NCBI RefSeq assembly: GCF_030818695.1
Contig: NZ_JAUTAR010000001.1
Location: forward strand, 3,528,501 to 3,592,500
DNA: 64,000 nt
Direction of reading: 5' to 3'
Source: Chryseobacterium sp. SORGH_AS_0447
GTDB lineage: Bacteria; Bacteroidota; Bacteroidia; Flavobacteriales; Weeksellaceae
Within the stretch, counting starts at the first letter, position 1. Each line of letters begins with the position of its first letter. Below, piece by piece: positions 18,412-27,085 of the stretch. Below the pieces are notes generated by a model, which did no database searches, was not told the origin of the DNA, and saw nothing but the letters and a program-made list of their open reading frames with translations. The translations under genes were made by a program, and so were the position numbers.

Positions 18412-20223
18412 ATGAAAATTATTCTTAAATATCCTTTCGTTGCTTTTCTTTTCATCACCTTCGCGGTATTCGGGGCTTTACAGTGTACCCAAAGCCACCA
18501 GCCATTGCAGGATGACCTTTCCGAAGTAAAAAAAGACCTGTTCATTACCAATACCGATTTTCTGAACCGGACCAATGAACTGATGAAAATGGTTTCCGGA
18601 GATCCGGAGCAGGCTGTTCTTCAGAGTAAATTTGAAGAGTTGAGAATTTCGTACAAAAAAATGGAATGGGCCGTGGAATATTTCCTTCCGCAGACCGCAC
18701 GCTTCATCAATGGTCCTGCCCTGCCTGAAATCGAAATGCAGGAACACACGGAAATTGAACCGGAAGGCCTTCAGGTTTTAGAAGAAATGCTGTACCCTTA
18801 CGATCCGGCCAATAAGGCGGAAGTGATCCGAATGCTTAAAAACCTGACCAATAAAAGCAATACGATTAAAACAAACTTCCAGGCCATCACCATTTCCCGA
18901 GACCAGGTCTTTGATGCGCTGAGACAGGAAGTTTTCCGGATTTCCAGCTTAGGGATTGCCGGATTCGACACGCCGGTTTCAGGAACCTCCCTGAAGGAAA
19001 TCCCATATGCTTTAGGTGCTGTTCAGAAGGCACTTCAAAAGATCGCCACCGAAAAATCACAAGAGAACGCTCTTGCAAAAATTAATACGGCAATTAAAGC
19101 TTCCAGGGCGTACCTGAAAAAGAATACAAACAAAAACACATTCGATTACATCCAATTTATTCCTGAACATCTGAACACCATCACTTCCCTGATGATCGAT
19201 TTTCAGAAGCAGGAGGAAATTCCGGCCGTAGAAGTAACTTCGGCCCTTAATAAAAACGTCCGGACATTCTATTCCAAAAATGCCTTCAACCCAAATGCCT
19301 TTGTTCCGGGCAAACAGTTTGAGATGTCACCGGAAAAAGTAAAGCTCGGGAAACAGCTTTTTAACGATAATATTTTATCCGACAACAATTCCAGAAGCTG
19401 TGCCACCTGCCATGTCGCGGAAAAAGCATTTACTGACGGAAGAGAAAAATCCATGTCGCTTACCGACTCGCCTTTGCAGAGAAACACACCTTCTCTGAGT
19501 TATTCGGCTTTCCAGCACGGCCAGTTTTGGGATATGCGGAAGGACGACCTTGAAGGGCAGAGTTCTGCAGTGATTACCAATAAGGAGGAAATGCACGGCG
19601 ACCTCAGCAAAATTATTGCGAAGATCAATACGAATCCGGAATACCGTATGGCATTCAGGAATATCTACAAAGGAAAAAATGCCGAAATCTGGCAGCTGCA
19701 GAATGTTCTGGCCAGCTACATCCGTTCACTGGCTTCTTTCAGTTCGGACTTTGATGATTATATGAGAGGAAATAAAAAGGCCATGACGGAAAGTCAGAAA
19801 AACGGCTTTAACCTGTTTATGGGAAAAGCCCAGTGTGCCATCTGCCACTTTTTACCGCTTTTCAACGGTACGGTACCGCCAAACTATACGAAAACCGAAC
19901 AGGAAGTGCTGGGAATCGCAGAGAATTCATCCAACCGGACGGCAGATAAAGATCCGGGGAGAGGGAAATTCCACGAAACGGTAGCCTTTCTACAGCATTC
20001 CTTTAAAACCCCTACTCTTCGGAATATTGCTAAAACTGCACCTTATATGCACAATGGCGGATATAAAACGCTGATGGAAGTCATGGAATTCTACAACATA
20101 GGCGGAGGAAAAGGACTCGGACTGAAAGCCGATAACCAGACCCTCTCCGATGCTCCGCTGAACTTATCGGAAAAGGAAATGAATGAAATTATCGATTTTC
20201 TAAATGCGCTAAACGATCATTAA
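18412..20223 (+). CDS. Di-haem cytochrome c peroxidase-type lipoprotein
   Basis: 603 residues. N-terminal lipobox (GALQC). The first 290 residues are helical, an extra domain found in front of some Bacteroidota peroxidases. A CcpA/MauG-type module follows, with two haem-binding CxxCH motifs (CATCH near 330, CAICH near 477) and KTPTLRNIAKTAPYMHNGGY, typical of the family, with a distal ligand methionine/histidine. It would reduce hydrogen peroxide or act in MauG-like oxidation in the periplasm. It follows the PhoX-like lipoprotein gene and is closed by a terminator at 20231. Confidence 0.88.
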   Translation: MKIILKYPFVAFLFITFAVFGALQCTQSHQPLQDDLSEVKKDLFITNTDFLNRTNELMKMVSGDPEQAVLQSKFEELRISYKKMEWAVEYFLPQTARFINGPALPEIEMQEHTEIEPEGLQVLEEMLYPYDPANKAEVIRMLKNLTNKSNTIKTNFQAITISRDQVFDALRQEVFRISSLGIAGFDTPVSGTSLKEIPYALGAVQKALQKIATEKSQENALAKINTAIKASRAYLKKNTNKNTFDYIQFIPEHLNTITSLMIDFQKQEEIPAVEVTSALNKNVRTFYSKNAFNPNAFVPGKQFEMSPEKVKLGKQLFNDNILSDNNSRSCATCHVAEKAFTDGREKSMSLTDSPLQRNTPSLSYSAFQHGQFWDMRKDDLEGQSSAVITNKEEMHGDLSKIIAKINTNPEYRMAFRNIYKGKNAEIWQLQNVLASYIRSLASFSSDFDDYMRGNKKAMTESQKNGFNLFMGKAQCAICHFLPLFNGTVPPNYTKTEQEVLGIAENSSNRTADKDPGRGKFHETVAFLQHSFKTPTLRNIAKTAPYMHNGGYKTLMEVMEFYNIGGGKGLGLKADNQTLSDAPLNLSEKEMNEIIDFLNALNDH

Positions 20224-20230
20224 ACCACAG

Positions 20231-20256
20231 TCCCGGAAATTCCGGGATTTTTTTTC
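20231..20256 (+). terminator. Terminator of the peroxidase gene
   Basis: Stem TCCCGGAA / TTCCGGGA with a one-base centre (opens to a small loop), followed by eight T. Confidence 0.87.
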
Positions 20257-20605
20257 CTTTACCATTAAGAAATTAAGGTATTTTTAGCTTAAAAAAAATA
20301 TTGGTTATTCAACGTCTATCGAGCTTGTCAGGCTGAATGCTTAATCGTAATAAAGTGAAGTTTAAACGAAGTTTATTTTAATTCAGAAAATGAAGAGCGA
20401 TCGCGGAAAACTTCTATAAACATCAGCGGCTTGTGAAATATATAAAGCATTTATTAATCCTCCCGATTTCAATGGAGTTTATATTTCAATGAAGGCTACT
20501 GATCGTCAATTAATTCTCATTAAATATAAATTTTGTTAACAGATTAAAACCAGGCGCTAAAAACTTTTCTGTGCGGAGAAATATTATTAATTTTGAAAGG
20601 TTTTT
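20257..20605. other. Intergenic region 20257-20605
   Basis: About 350 AT-rich bases with no gene; only the -7 element at 20588 is recognised. Confidence 0.5.
20588..20595 (+). promoter_or_regulatory. -7 element for the second DUF5686 gene
   Basis: TAATTTTG, 11 bases before the ATG at 20606, so the transcript leader would be very short. Confidence 0.5.
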
Positions 20606-22810
20606 ATGAAAAGGATTTTATTGTTTTTAGGTCTTTTACTCTGGAGTTTTGGTTTTTCACAATCGAAAGTCACCGCTATTGAAGGAGTCACCATCGAAGA
20701 CAAAAGTGATCCCAGAGCACTGGAAATCCTGAAAAACGTGAACCGGATGTTTACCGAGAATTCTCCGAAAACACTGGATTCCTATTCTTATAAATCTTAC
20801 GAAAAAATTTCCCTTGATATTGATGAAGACAGCATTTCGCAGTACAATAAATTTTTCGAGGAAACCGGAATGTTCCGGGAAAAACGAAGAAAAGATTCAT
20901 TAAACAACATTTCCGCAAGAAAAATATTTTCGAAAAGCAAGCTGTTTCTCTGGGAAAGGGCGCAGGAATTTTTATACTCCAGGCAATACGGTGAAAAGAT
21001 CAATATCCTGGACAACAGGATCTCCGGACTGAAGCAGCCGATCTATGAAATGATTGCTCTCCAGCAGAGCAACCGTGACAAGCTTCCCGATCAGCTGAAG
21101 CAGGAAAATAGAGGATTGTACCGGTTTTTCCTCACCGACACCATTGAAATGGACGGCCGGAAAAACTTCGTCATCCGTTTCCGGGAAGTCAATTACAAAA
21201 ATCCCGACAAGAAACGGAAATATAACGGGGCCATTTATGTGGATACCGAAACCTACGGCGTAAAGAAAATCGAAAATTTCAGCAAAAATAAAAACGACGG
21301 AATTATTACCAGCACCTGGATTTTATTTCACAACAAATGGTTCCTGGCTCACGAAACCGTTAAACTGAAGATGAGCAACATGCAGATGGAAGAGGAAGAC
21401 CCGCAGCATCCCGATGAAACCCCGGAAAGAAAAAAGAAGCAGACCTTCGGAACCTATGCTTTCCTGACGTCCCGGTACTTCGATTTTAAATCCCCGGCCG
21501 ACAACAGTGCGGAAGATTTCAAAGGATATACGTTTTCGGTGAAAAATATCTATGGCAAAACCCTGGACCAATACCGCACCGATCCCCTTACGGAACGGGA
21601 AAAAAATACCTACAAAATTATCGACAGCCTCGGGCGGAAATACAACATCGACAACAAAGCGCAGATTTTGAGCGGTCTGCTAAACGGGCAGATCCGGGTT
21701 GGTGTGGTGGATTTCGCGGTAGATGAAATCGTCAATTACAACTTGTATGAAGGATTCCGGGTCGGACTGAAAGCCAAGCTGAATGAAAATTTCAGTCCTT
21801 ATTTTTCGCCGGATTACACTTTTGCATATGGCTTTAAAGATGACAAATGGAAGTACCGGATCGGGCTGGACATGAAGACGACCCTTCAGAAAGACTCCTA
21901 TTTCCGGGTGGAATATTATGATGATGTAACGGCTTCCGGGGAATTTTACCGAAGGCTGTGGAACTTTAAGATGCGTATGGCCAATTATGGAAACAACCTC
22001 AACAACGACCGGTATTACCATTACAGAGGGGCTTCCGTTTCTTATTTAAATGATATCACCAATGGCCTGACGCTGGTTTTCGCAGCGAGAAGAAACCTGG
22101 AGGAAGCTCTGTTTGATTACTCTTTCAGAGGACAAGGTTCCTCTTTTGAAAATTTCAATACGCTGTTTACGCTCAAGTATTCCCCAAACTCCACGAATAT
22201 CATGACACCGCAGGGAAAATCCCTGATCGACCAGAAATACCCGGAACTGTATTTCAACTATGAGCAGAGCTATAAAATCTTTGGCGGCGATCTGAGTTAC
22301 ATCCGCTTTGATGCCCTTTTTGTTCACAATTTCAAAACGATGCTCGGAACCACGGGTTTCAGGCTGTACGGAGGAATGGTGTTCGGTGGTGCCCCAATCT
22401 GGAAGAATTTTACGATGAACGGGTTGGCTTCGCCGAGAAGGGATTTTAATTTTAACCTTACTTCTTTCCTCGGTTTTGCGACACTGGAAGGTGGAAAATA
22501 TTACAATGACCGGTTTGTGGCCTATTATTTTACGCACAAGCTGCCGTGGTACTTTAAGAGCTTTGGGCAGAACATTTCGAGCTTCGATTTTGTATTGCGT
22601 GGAACGATCGGAGATATGGAAAAAGCCGAATACCACCAGTTCAGATTCCGGCCGCTGAACCACCTCTACCAGGAAGTCGGCCTGGAATGGAACAATTTCC
22701 TATCCACTTATTTCAATCTGGGATTGTTTTACCGGGTCGGATATTATACCACCAGAAACTTCAAGCAGAACTTTGCCGTTCAGTTCAAATTAAAATTATT
22801 AGAATTCTAA
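20606..22810 (+). CDS. DUF5686 family outer-membrane protein (second copy)
   Basis: 734 residues. Signal peptide MKRILLFLGLLLWSFGFSQ; it lacks the N-terminal beta-sandwich of its paralogue at 14013. Shared blocks run the whole length, including IYVDTETYGVKKIE, YGFKDDKWKYRIGLD and the C-terminal barrel ending FAVQFKLKLLEF, with the terminal phenylalanine typical of outer-membrane barrels. A small protein gene follows after 69 bases on the same strand. Function unknown; same comments as for the first copy. Confidence 0.85.
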   Translation: MKRILLFLGLLLWSFGFSQSKVTAIEGVTIEDKSDPRALEILKNVNRMFTENSPKTLDSYSYKSYEKISLDIDEDSISQYNKFFEETGMFREKRRKDSLNNISARKIFSKSKLFLWERAQEFLYSRQYGEKINILDNRISGLKQPIYEMIALQQSNRDKLPDQLKQENRGLYRFFLTDTIEMDGRKNFVIRFREVNYKNPDKKRKYNGAIYVDTETYGVKKIENFSKNKNDGIITSTWILFHNKWFLAHETVKLKMSNMQMEEEDPQHPDETPERKKKQTFGTYAFLTSRYFDFKSPADNSAEDFKGYTFSVKNIYGKTLDQYRTDPLTEREKNTYKIIDSLGRKYNIDNKAQILSGLLNGQIRVGVVDFAVDEIVNYNLYEGFRVGLKAKLNENFSPYFSPDYTFAYGFKDDKWKYRIGLDMKTTLQKDSYFRVEYYDDVTASGEFYRRLWNFKMRMANYGNNLNNDRYYHYRGASVSYLNDITNGLTLVFAARRNLEEALFDYSFRGQGSSFENFNTLFTLKYSPNSTNIMTPQGKSLIDQKYPELYFNYEQSYKIFGGDLSYIRFDALFVHNFKTMLGTTGFRLYGGMVFGGAPIWKNFTMNGLASPRRDFNFNLTSFLGFATLEGGKYYNDRFVAYYFTHKLPWYFKSFGQNISSFDFVLRGTIGDMEKAEYHQFRFRPLNHLYQEVGLEWNNFLSTYFNLGLFYRVGYYTTRNFKQNFAVQFKLKLLEF

Positions 22811-22879
22811 AATATGCCGGATCATTAAGTTTTGAGAGAAATTTAAATAAACGGTTAAAAAAATAAACAAGAAATTACC

Positions 22880-23116
22880 ATGCAGAAAATCGAAATAAAA
22901 GCAGACCAGTTTTTCGAATTATTAAAATTAAAAGACACTTCCATATGGGAAATTTTTGCCCAGATGATCGACGGAAACGAAAAGGAAATCATCTTCCTGG
23001 ATCATGAGGAAAAAATCCTATTCAACTATATCCTTCCTTCCAATCAGGAAAAACTGGAAGAAGACCGGGCTGAATTTTCAAAGCAGTTTTCGGATAAGCT
23101 GGCGAATTTGACTTGA
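22880..23116 (+). CDS. Small acidic hypothetical protein
   Basis: 78 residues, soluble, strongly charged (EKEIIFLDHEEKILFNYI, EKLEEDRAEFSKQFSDKL). No recognised domain. It follows the DUF5686 gene after 69 bases and may be co-transcribed. A tandem-repeat array begins directly after its stop codon. Confidence 0.55.
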   Translation: MQKIEIKADQFFELLKLKDTSIWEIFAQMIDGNEKEIIFLDHEEKILFNYILPSNQEKLEEDRAEFSKQFSDKLANLT

Positions 23117-23139
23117 GGATGTTTGAGGGTTTTTAGGGT

Positions 23140-23640
23140 ATGGGGTTTGAGGGCATGAGAGTCTGAGTGTTTGAGAGTTTGAGAGTTTGAGAGAGGGAGT
23201 ATTGTTGTGGTTAAAAAGTATAAGAGTGGGTGATATAAAGGATATTTTATTGAAAACCGCTGATCTATCTATGTAATAAGATTGAAATTGGGAATGTTTG
23301 AGGGTTTGAGAGTGGGTTGTAGTGGTTAAAAGTATAAGAGTTGGTGACGTAAAAGATATTTTATTGAAAACCGCTGATCTATCTATGTAATAAGATTGAA
23401 ATTGGGAATGTTTGAGGGTTTGAGAGAGTGGGTGTTGTAGTGGTTAAAAAGTATAAGAGTGGGTGATGTAAAAGATATTTTATTGAAAACCGCTGATCTA
23501 TCTATGTAACAAGATTTAAATTGGGGGTGTTTGAGAGTCTGAGTGTTTGAGAGAGTGTGTGTTGTAATGGTTAAAAGTATAAGAGTGGGTGATGTAAAAG
23601 ATATTTTATTGAAAACCGACGATTTTACCTATTTAATAAA
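23140..23640. repeat. Intergenic tandem array, about four units of 114-126 bp
   Basis: The marker GATATTTTATTGAAAACCG starts at 23241, 23355, 23474 and 23600, giving periods of 114, 119 and 126. Each unit also carries GTATAAGAGT, TGGTTAAAA and a variable TTTGAG-rich stretch (TTTGAGGGTTTGAGAG), which accounts for the length differences. Units 1-3 share GATCTATCTATGTAA after the marker; unit 4 diverges there. No open frame runs through. On the far side (about 23690-23745) the complementary motif (CTCAAACAC) appears, so the array is flanked by opposed TTTGAG sequences. The convergent ends of the 78-aa gene and folP meet here. Confidence 0.88.
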
Positions 23641-23729
23641 AATAATAATCTCCAAACACAATGTATCATTACTTTAAACATTCTACTCTAACACACTATC
23701 ATTCTATAAACTCAATAACTCTATCACAC

Positions 23730-24584
23730 TCAAACACTGCCCTTCAAAAACAGATCTACCGTCTTTTTCGCTTCCGCAACATCATGCACCCTCAGGATTT
23801 TTGCGCCTTGCTGCAGGACCTTCAGGTGAAGCTTCTGCGTTTCTTCGTTAATGTCTCCCGGGGCTTTTCCAAGCGGTTTGTAGATAAATGATTTTCTGGA
23901 AATTCCGATCAGCAGGGGAAATCTTTCGAAACCGAGATACTTTACTTCATCAATCATCTTCATCTGGTCTGCTACTGTTTTGCCAAAGCCGAATCCCGGA
24001 TCCAGTATAATATCCTGAACACCTTTCGCCAGCAGTTCAGCCGACTTTTCCGAGAAATACCGGTTGACAGAAACAATAATATCTTCGAACTTTATTTTGT
24101 CGTGCATGGTTTCATAGGAAGGGTTTACATGCATCAGGATGTATGGCAGCCTTGTTTCTGCAGCCGTTTCAAACATCTTTTCATCATACTGCCCGCCGGA
24201 AATATCATTAATCAGATCAATCCCTTCATTGAAGCCGAACCTTACTGTTTCCGAGTAAAAGGTATCGAGGGAGATCAAAGCTTCTGGAAATTCTTTTTTA
24301 ATTAAAGAAATCATATTCCCGATCCGGTTTATTTCTTCTCCGGCAGTCATAAATTCCGCATTGGGCCGCGTAGACTGGGGACCGATATCAATGATCTCCG
24401 CCCCTTCTTTCAGCATTTTCTCGGTATGCAAAAGAGCTGAGCTTTCGTTATTGAATTTACCGCCATCGGAAAAAGAATCCGGCGTCAGGTTCAGGATTCC
24501 CATGATTTTCGGACGGGATAAATCCACCAGCTTTCCGTTGCAGTTTAACGTGTGATATTCGAGAGATAATCCTTGATGTTGCAT
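23730..24584 (-). CDS. folP: Dihydropteroate synthase
   Basis: 284 residues. It condenses p-aminobenzoate with dihydropterin pyrophosphate in folate synthesis and is the sulfonamide target. Seen: MGILNLTPDSFSDGG (pterin site/loop 1), GPQSTRPNA, SLDTF, INDISGG, ILDPGFGFGKT, GISRKSFI and the closing LRVHDVAEA. The promoter has TATTTTTG only 4 bases before the ATG, so the message would be close to leaderless. Divergent from the DUF1599 gene. Confidence 0.97.
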   Translation of the reverse strand: MQHQGLSLEYHTLNCNGKLVDLSRPKIMGILNLTPDSFSDGGKFNNESSALLHTEKMLKEGAEIIDIGPQSTRPNAEFMTAGEEINRIGNMISLIKKEFPEALISLDTFYSETVRFGFNEGIDLINDISGGQYDEKMFETAAETRLPYILMHVNPSYETMHDKIKFEDIIVSVNRYFSEKSAELLAKGVQDIILDPGFGFGKTVADQMKMIDEVKYLGFERFPLLIGISRKSFIYKPLGKAPGDINEETQKLHLKVLQQGAKILRVHDVAEAKKTVDLFLKGSV

Positions 24585-24588
24585 GCTG

Positions 24589-24619
24589 CAAAAATACGAC
24601 TTCCGCCTTCCAACTCCAA
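24589..24619 (-). promoter_or_regulatory. Promoter of folP
   Basis: On the minus strand: TTG (24619-24617), 20-base gap, TATTTTTG (24596-24589). The -7 element abuts the start codon at 24584. Confidence 0.6.
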
Positions 24620-24670
24620 CATCCCGGTAAAAAACTAGGCCCTGATTTCCGCTACCTAAAACCGAATTCG

Positions 24671-24678
24671 TATATTTG
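24671..24678 (+). promoter_or_regulatory. -7 element for the DUF1599/BT_3928 operon
   Basis: TATATTTG, 17 bases before the ATG at 24696; TTG not evident at the right distance. Confidence 0.5.
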
Positions 24679-24695
24679 GAAGATTAAGAGAATTT

Positions 24696-25250
24696 ATGTC
24701 AGAAACTTCAGTACAGTTCGGGAAAATTATTAGTCAGTGCCGCGAATTATTCAGCAAAAAATTACAGGATTACGGGGCAGCATGGAGGGTTTTGAGACCA
24801 AGTTCGATTACGGACCAGATTTACATCAAAGTAAACAGGATCCGTACCCTGCAGATGACCGATAAAAAAATGGTGGACGAAAGTGAGGAAGATGAATTCA
24901 TCGCCATCGTCAATTACTCGATCATCGGACTGATCCAGCTTGAAAAAGGCTTTTCTAACGATTTTAACGAAAATAAGGAAGAAATCATGCGGCTGTACGA
25001 TCGCTACGCAACGGAAGCCCAGCAGCTGATGGAGCGGAAAAACCATGATTATGGTGAAGCATGGAGGGATATGAGAATTTCTTCCATTACCGATCTGATC
25101 TATCAGAAAGTACTGAGAACGAAGCAAATTGAAGACAACCAGGGAGTAACGATCGTTTCGGAAGGCCTGGATGCCAATTATTTTGACATGCTGAATTACG
25201 CCGTTTTCTGCCTGATTAAATTTTCTGAAAAAGCAAACCCCTTAGAATAA
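24696..25250 (+). CDS. DUF1599 domain protein
   Basis: 184 residues. Two similar halves are visible: KKLQDYGAAWRVLRPSSITDQIYIKVNRIRTLQ near 25-55 and RKNHDYGEAWRDMRISSITDLIYQKVLRTKQIE near 112-145, each followed by a helix with YSIIGLIQLE or YAVFCLIKFSE. This internal duplication is characteristic of the family. The biochemical role is not established; the DYG.AW motif recalls nucleotide-binding all-alpha proteins. It is 13 bases ahead of the BT_3928 gene, so they form an operon. Confidence 0.88.
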   Translation: MSETSVQFGKIISQCRELFSKKLQDYGAAWRVLRPSSITDQIYIKVNRIRTLQMTDKKMVDESEEDEFIAIVNYSIIGLIQLEKGFSNDFNENKEEIMRLYDRYATEAQQLMERKNHDYGEAWRDMRISSITDLIYQKVLRTKQIEDNQGVTIVSEGLDANYFDMLNYAVFCLIKFSEKANPLE

Positions 25251-25263
25251 AAAACAATCTGTT

Positions 25264-26376
25264 ATGCTTAAAGGTTTATTACGTTTCGTTATTGCCGTCA
25301 TCTTCATCCTTTCCGGTTTTGTAAAGGCGGTGGATCTGGTAGGGTTTTCCTTCAAAATGGAAGAATACTTCTCCCCTACGGTCTTTGATATGCCGTTTTT
25401 CGAAAAATTTGCCCTGCCGCTTTCCATTATCGTTGTGGTGCTGGAACTTCTTTTGGGCTTTATGCTGCTGATTAAATTAAAGCTTAAATTCACCCTTTCC
25501 GCATTAATTGCGCTTTGCATTTTCTTCGGCTTCCTGACGTTCTATTCTGCTTATTATAATGTAGTTACGGACTGCGGATGTTTTGGGGATGCTATTAAAT
25601 TTACCCCTTGGCAAAGTTTTATCAAGGATGTTGTACTGCTGATCGGCTTAGTTATCGTATTCATTCTGTACGGCAAAGATTTTAAAAAGAAAGACGCGTA
25701 CAGCTACAATCCTAAAAAAGAATCGGGAAATAAATTTAAATATATCTTATTGGGTATTTTTACAGTAGCCATGATCTTGGTGGGCGCGCACGGAATTGTG
25801 CATGAACCGCTCATCGATTTCCGTGACTATAAGATTGGGACGGACATTAAAGCCGAAAAAGCGAAAATCAGTAAAAATCCTTCCGAATACAAGACTTTTT
25901 ATTCCCTTAAAAATTCTAAGACGGGAGAAACGGTAAAAGTAAACCAGGACGATTATATCAAGGAAACGAAATACTGGGCGGAAGGCTCACCGTGGAAAAT
26001 TGAAGAAGGAAAAAACGAATCTGTGCTGATCAAAGAAGGATATAAATCAGAGATCGTAAAATTCAAGATCGAAGATCCGAACGGACAGGAATTAACGGAA
26101 GAAATCATCAATGCACCAAAAGCAGTGCTCATTTTTTCTTATCATCCGCAATCGGTTTCCCCCGAACTTCTGAAACAGCTTGAAGCGAAAGTAAAAACCC
26201 AGGGCGCTACCGTAGTCTATGGCGTTTCAACCCTTCCGAACACCTTTAAAACCGTTAAAAATGCCATGATGGACGGAACTGCCATTAAAACCATTGCCAG
26301 AAGCAACCCGTTCGTCCTGATCCTGGAAAACGGAAAAATTGTCGATAAACAGCCGGCGACGGACTATTTGAAATAA
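25264..26376 (+). CDS. BT_3928 family protein (DoxX/MauE-like membrane domain)
   Basis: 370 residues. Four transmembrane helices in the first 140 residues (MLKGLLRFVIAVIFILSGFVKAVD, then around 55, 75 and 115) with a conserved TDCGCFGD motif on an exposed loop, as in DoxX/MauE-like redox membrane proteins. One more helix lies near 160-180. The C-terminal 190 residues are soluble, periplasmic and thioredoxin-like in outline (AVLIFSYHPQSVSPELLKQLE...NPFVLILENGKIV). Likely an envelope redox partner. In operon with DUF1599. Confidence 0.85.
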   Translation: MLKGLLRFVIAVIFILSGFVKAVDLVGFSFKMEEYFSPTVFDMPFFEKFALPLSIIVVVLELLLGFMLLIKLKLKFTLSALIALCIFFGFLTFYSAYYNVVTDCGCFGDAIKFTPWQSFIKDVVLLIGLVIVFILYGKDFKKKDAYSYNPKKESGNKFKYILLGIFTVAMILVGAHGIVHEPLIDFRDYKIGTDIKAEKAKISKNPSEYKTFYSLKNSKTGETVKVNQDDYIKETKYWAEGSPWKIEEGKNESVLIKEGYKSEIVKFKIEDPNGQELTEEIINAPKAVLIFSYHPQSVSPELLKQLEAKVKTQGATVVYGVSTLPNTFKTVKNAMMDGTAIKTIARSNPFVLILENGKIVDKQPATDYLK

Positions 26377-26410
26377 TGTAAGGTGAATCGTGAATAGTCA
26401 ATTTTGCTGC

Positions 26411-26590
26411 TCAAGTGAATTTTAAAAGGGAATAGTGAATTTTGATAACAATATTGACCATTGACTCGAAGAAATTGACTATTGACAATGTACAATGTAA
26501 ATTTTACTACTCAAGTGAATTTTAAAAAGGAATAATAAATTTTGAACAACAACATTGACTATTGACTCGAAGAAATTGACTATTGACAGA
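26411..26590. repeat. Two-copy direct repeat, period 100 bp
   Basis: TCAAGTGAATTTTAAAA begins at 26411 and again at 26511. Both copies end in GACTCGAAGAAATTGACTAT (with TTGACA following) and differ at scattered positions between. The words GTGAATTTT and ATTGACTATTGAC recur in it and in the intergenic repeats at 49270-49380 and 52040-52130. Non-coding; it fills the gap between the BT_3928 and TerB-like genes. Confidence 0.8.
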
Positions 26591-26683
26591 AACACCGACA
26601 AATCATGAAACAACACAACAGAGTTGAATCCCACGACAACCTTGAATCTTAAACTTTAAACCTTAAACTATACAATTATCATA

Positions 26684-27046
26684 ATGCAAAAATCCAATAA
26701 GCCGATTGCCGGTTACCACCTGCTGATGATCCTTTCCTCTGTGGACGGAGAATTTGCTCCGGAAGAAGGAATGCTGGTACAGCAGTATCTAGCGGAGGAA
26801 TTTCCTTTTAAAATGAACCTCGACAACGAGCTTGAAACCATCGCTCTGCTACAGCCGGAAGAATGGAAAGACCATTTTGAGTTCCACGCCCGTTGTTTCT
26901 ATGAAGATTCTACGGAACAGGAGCGTACCAATTTTATCCAATTTGCGAAAACGCTTATTAAAGCAGATAACGTTGTTACGGATGAAGAACATACTTTTTA
27001 TACGCTTTTGAAAAACCTTTGGAATATTAACAGAACAGAAAATTAA
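26684..27046 (+). CDS. TerB-like small acidic protein
   Basis: 120 residues, acidic and all-helical in appearance. MILSSVDGEFAPEEGMLVQQYL and AKTLIKADNVVTDEEHTFYTLL are two EF-hand-like acidic helical repeats typical of TerB/DjlA-N-like domains. It is 39 bases upstream of tpiA and probably shares its transcript. Specific role unknown. Confidence 0.65.
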   Translation: MQKSNKPIAGYHLLMILSSVDGEFAPEEGMLVQQYLAEEFPFKMNLDNELETIALLQPEEWKDHFEFHARCFYEDSTEQERTNFIQFAKTLIKADNVVTDEEHTFYTLLKNLWNINRTEN

Positions 27047-27085
27047 CAGGTAGTCTTCTACTGCCTAAACTTTAAAATAGAATCT

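Noticed and set aside
22046..22663. 205-residue antisense ORF inside the second DUF5686 gene
   Set aside because: Mirror frame of a gene with strong protein homology across the same bases.
23140..23640. Tandem repeats as a CRISPR array
   Set aside because: Units are 114-126 bp and nearly identical along their whole length, there are no short direct repeats separated by unique spacers, and no cas genes are present.
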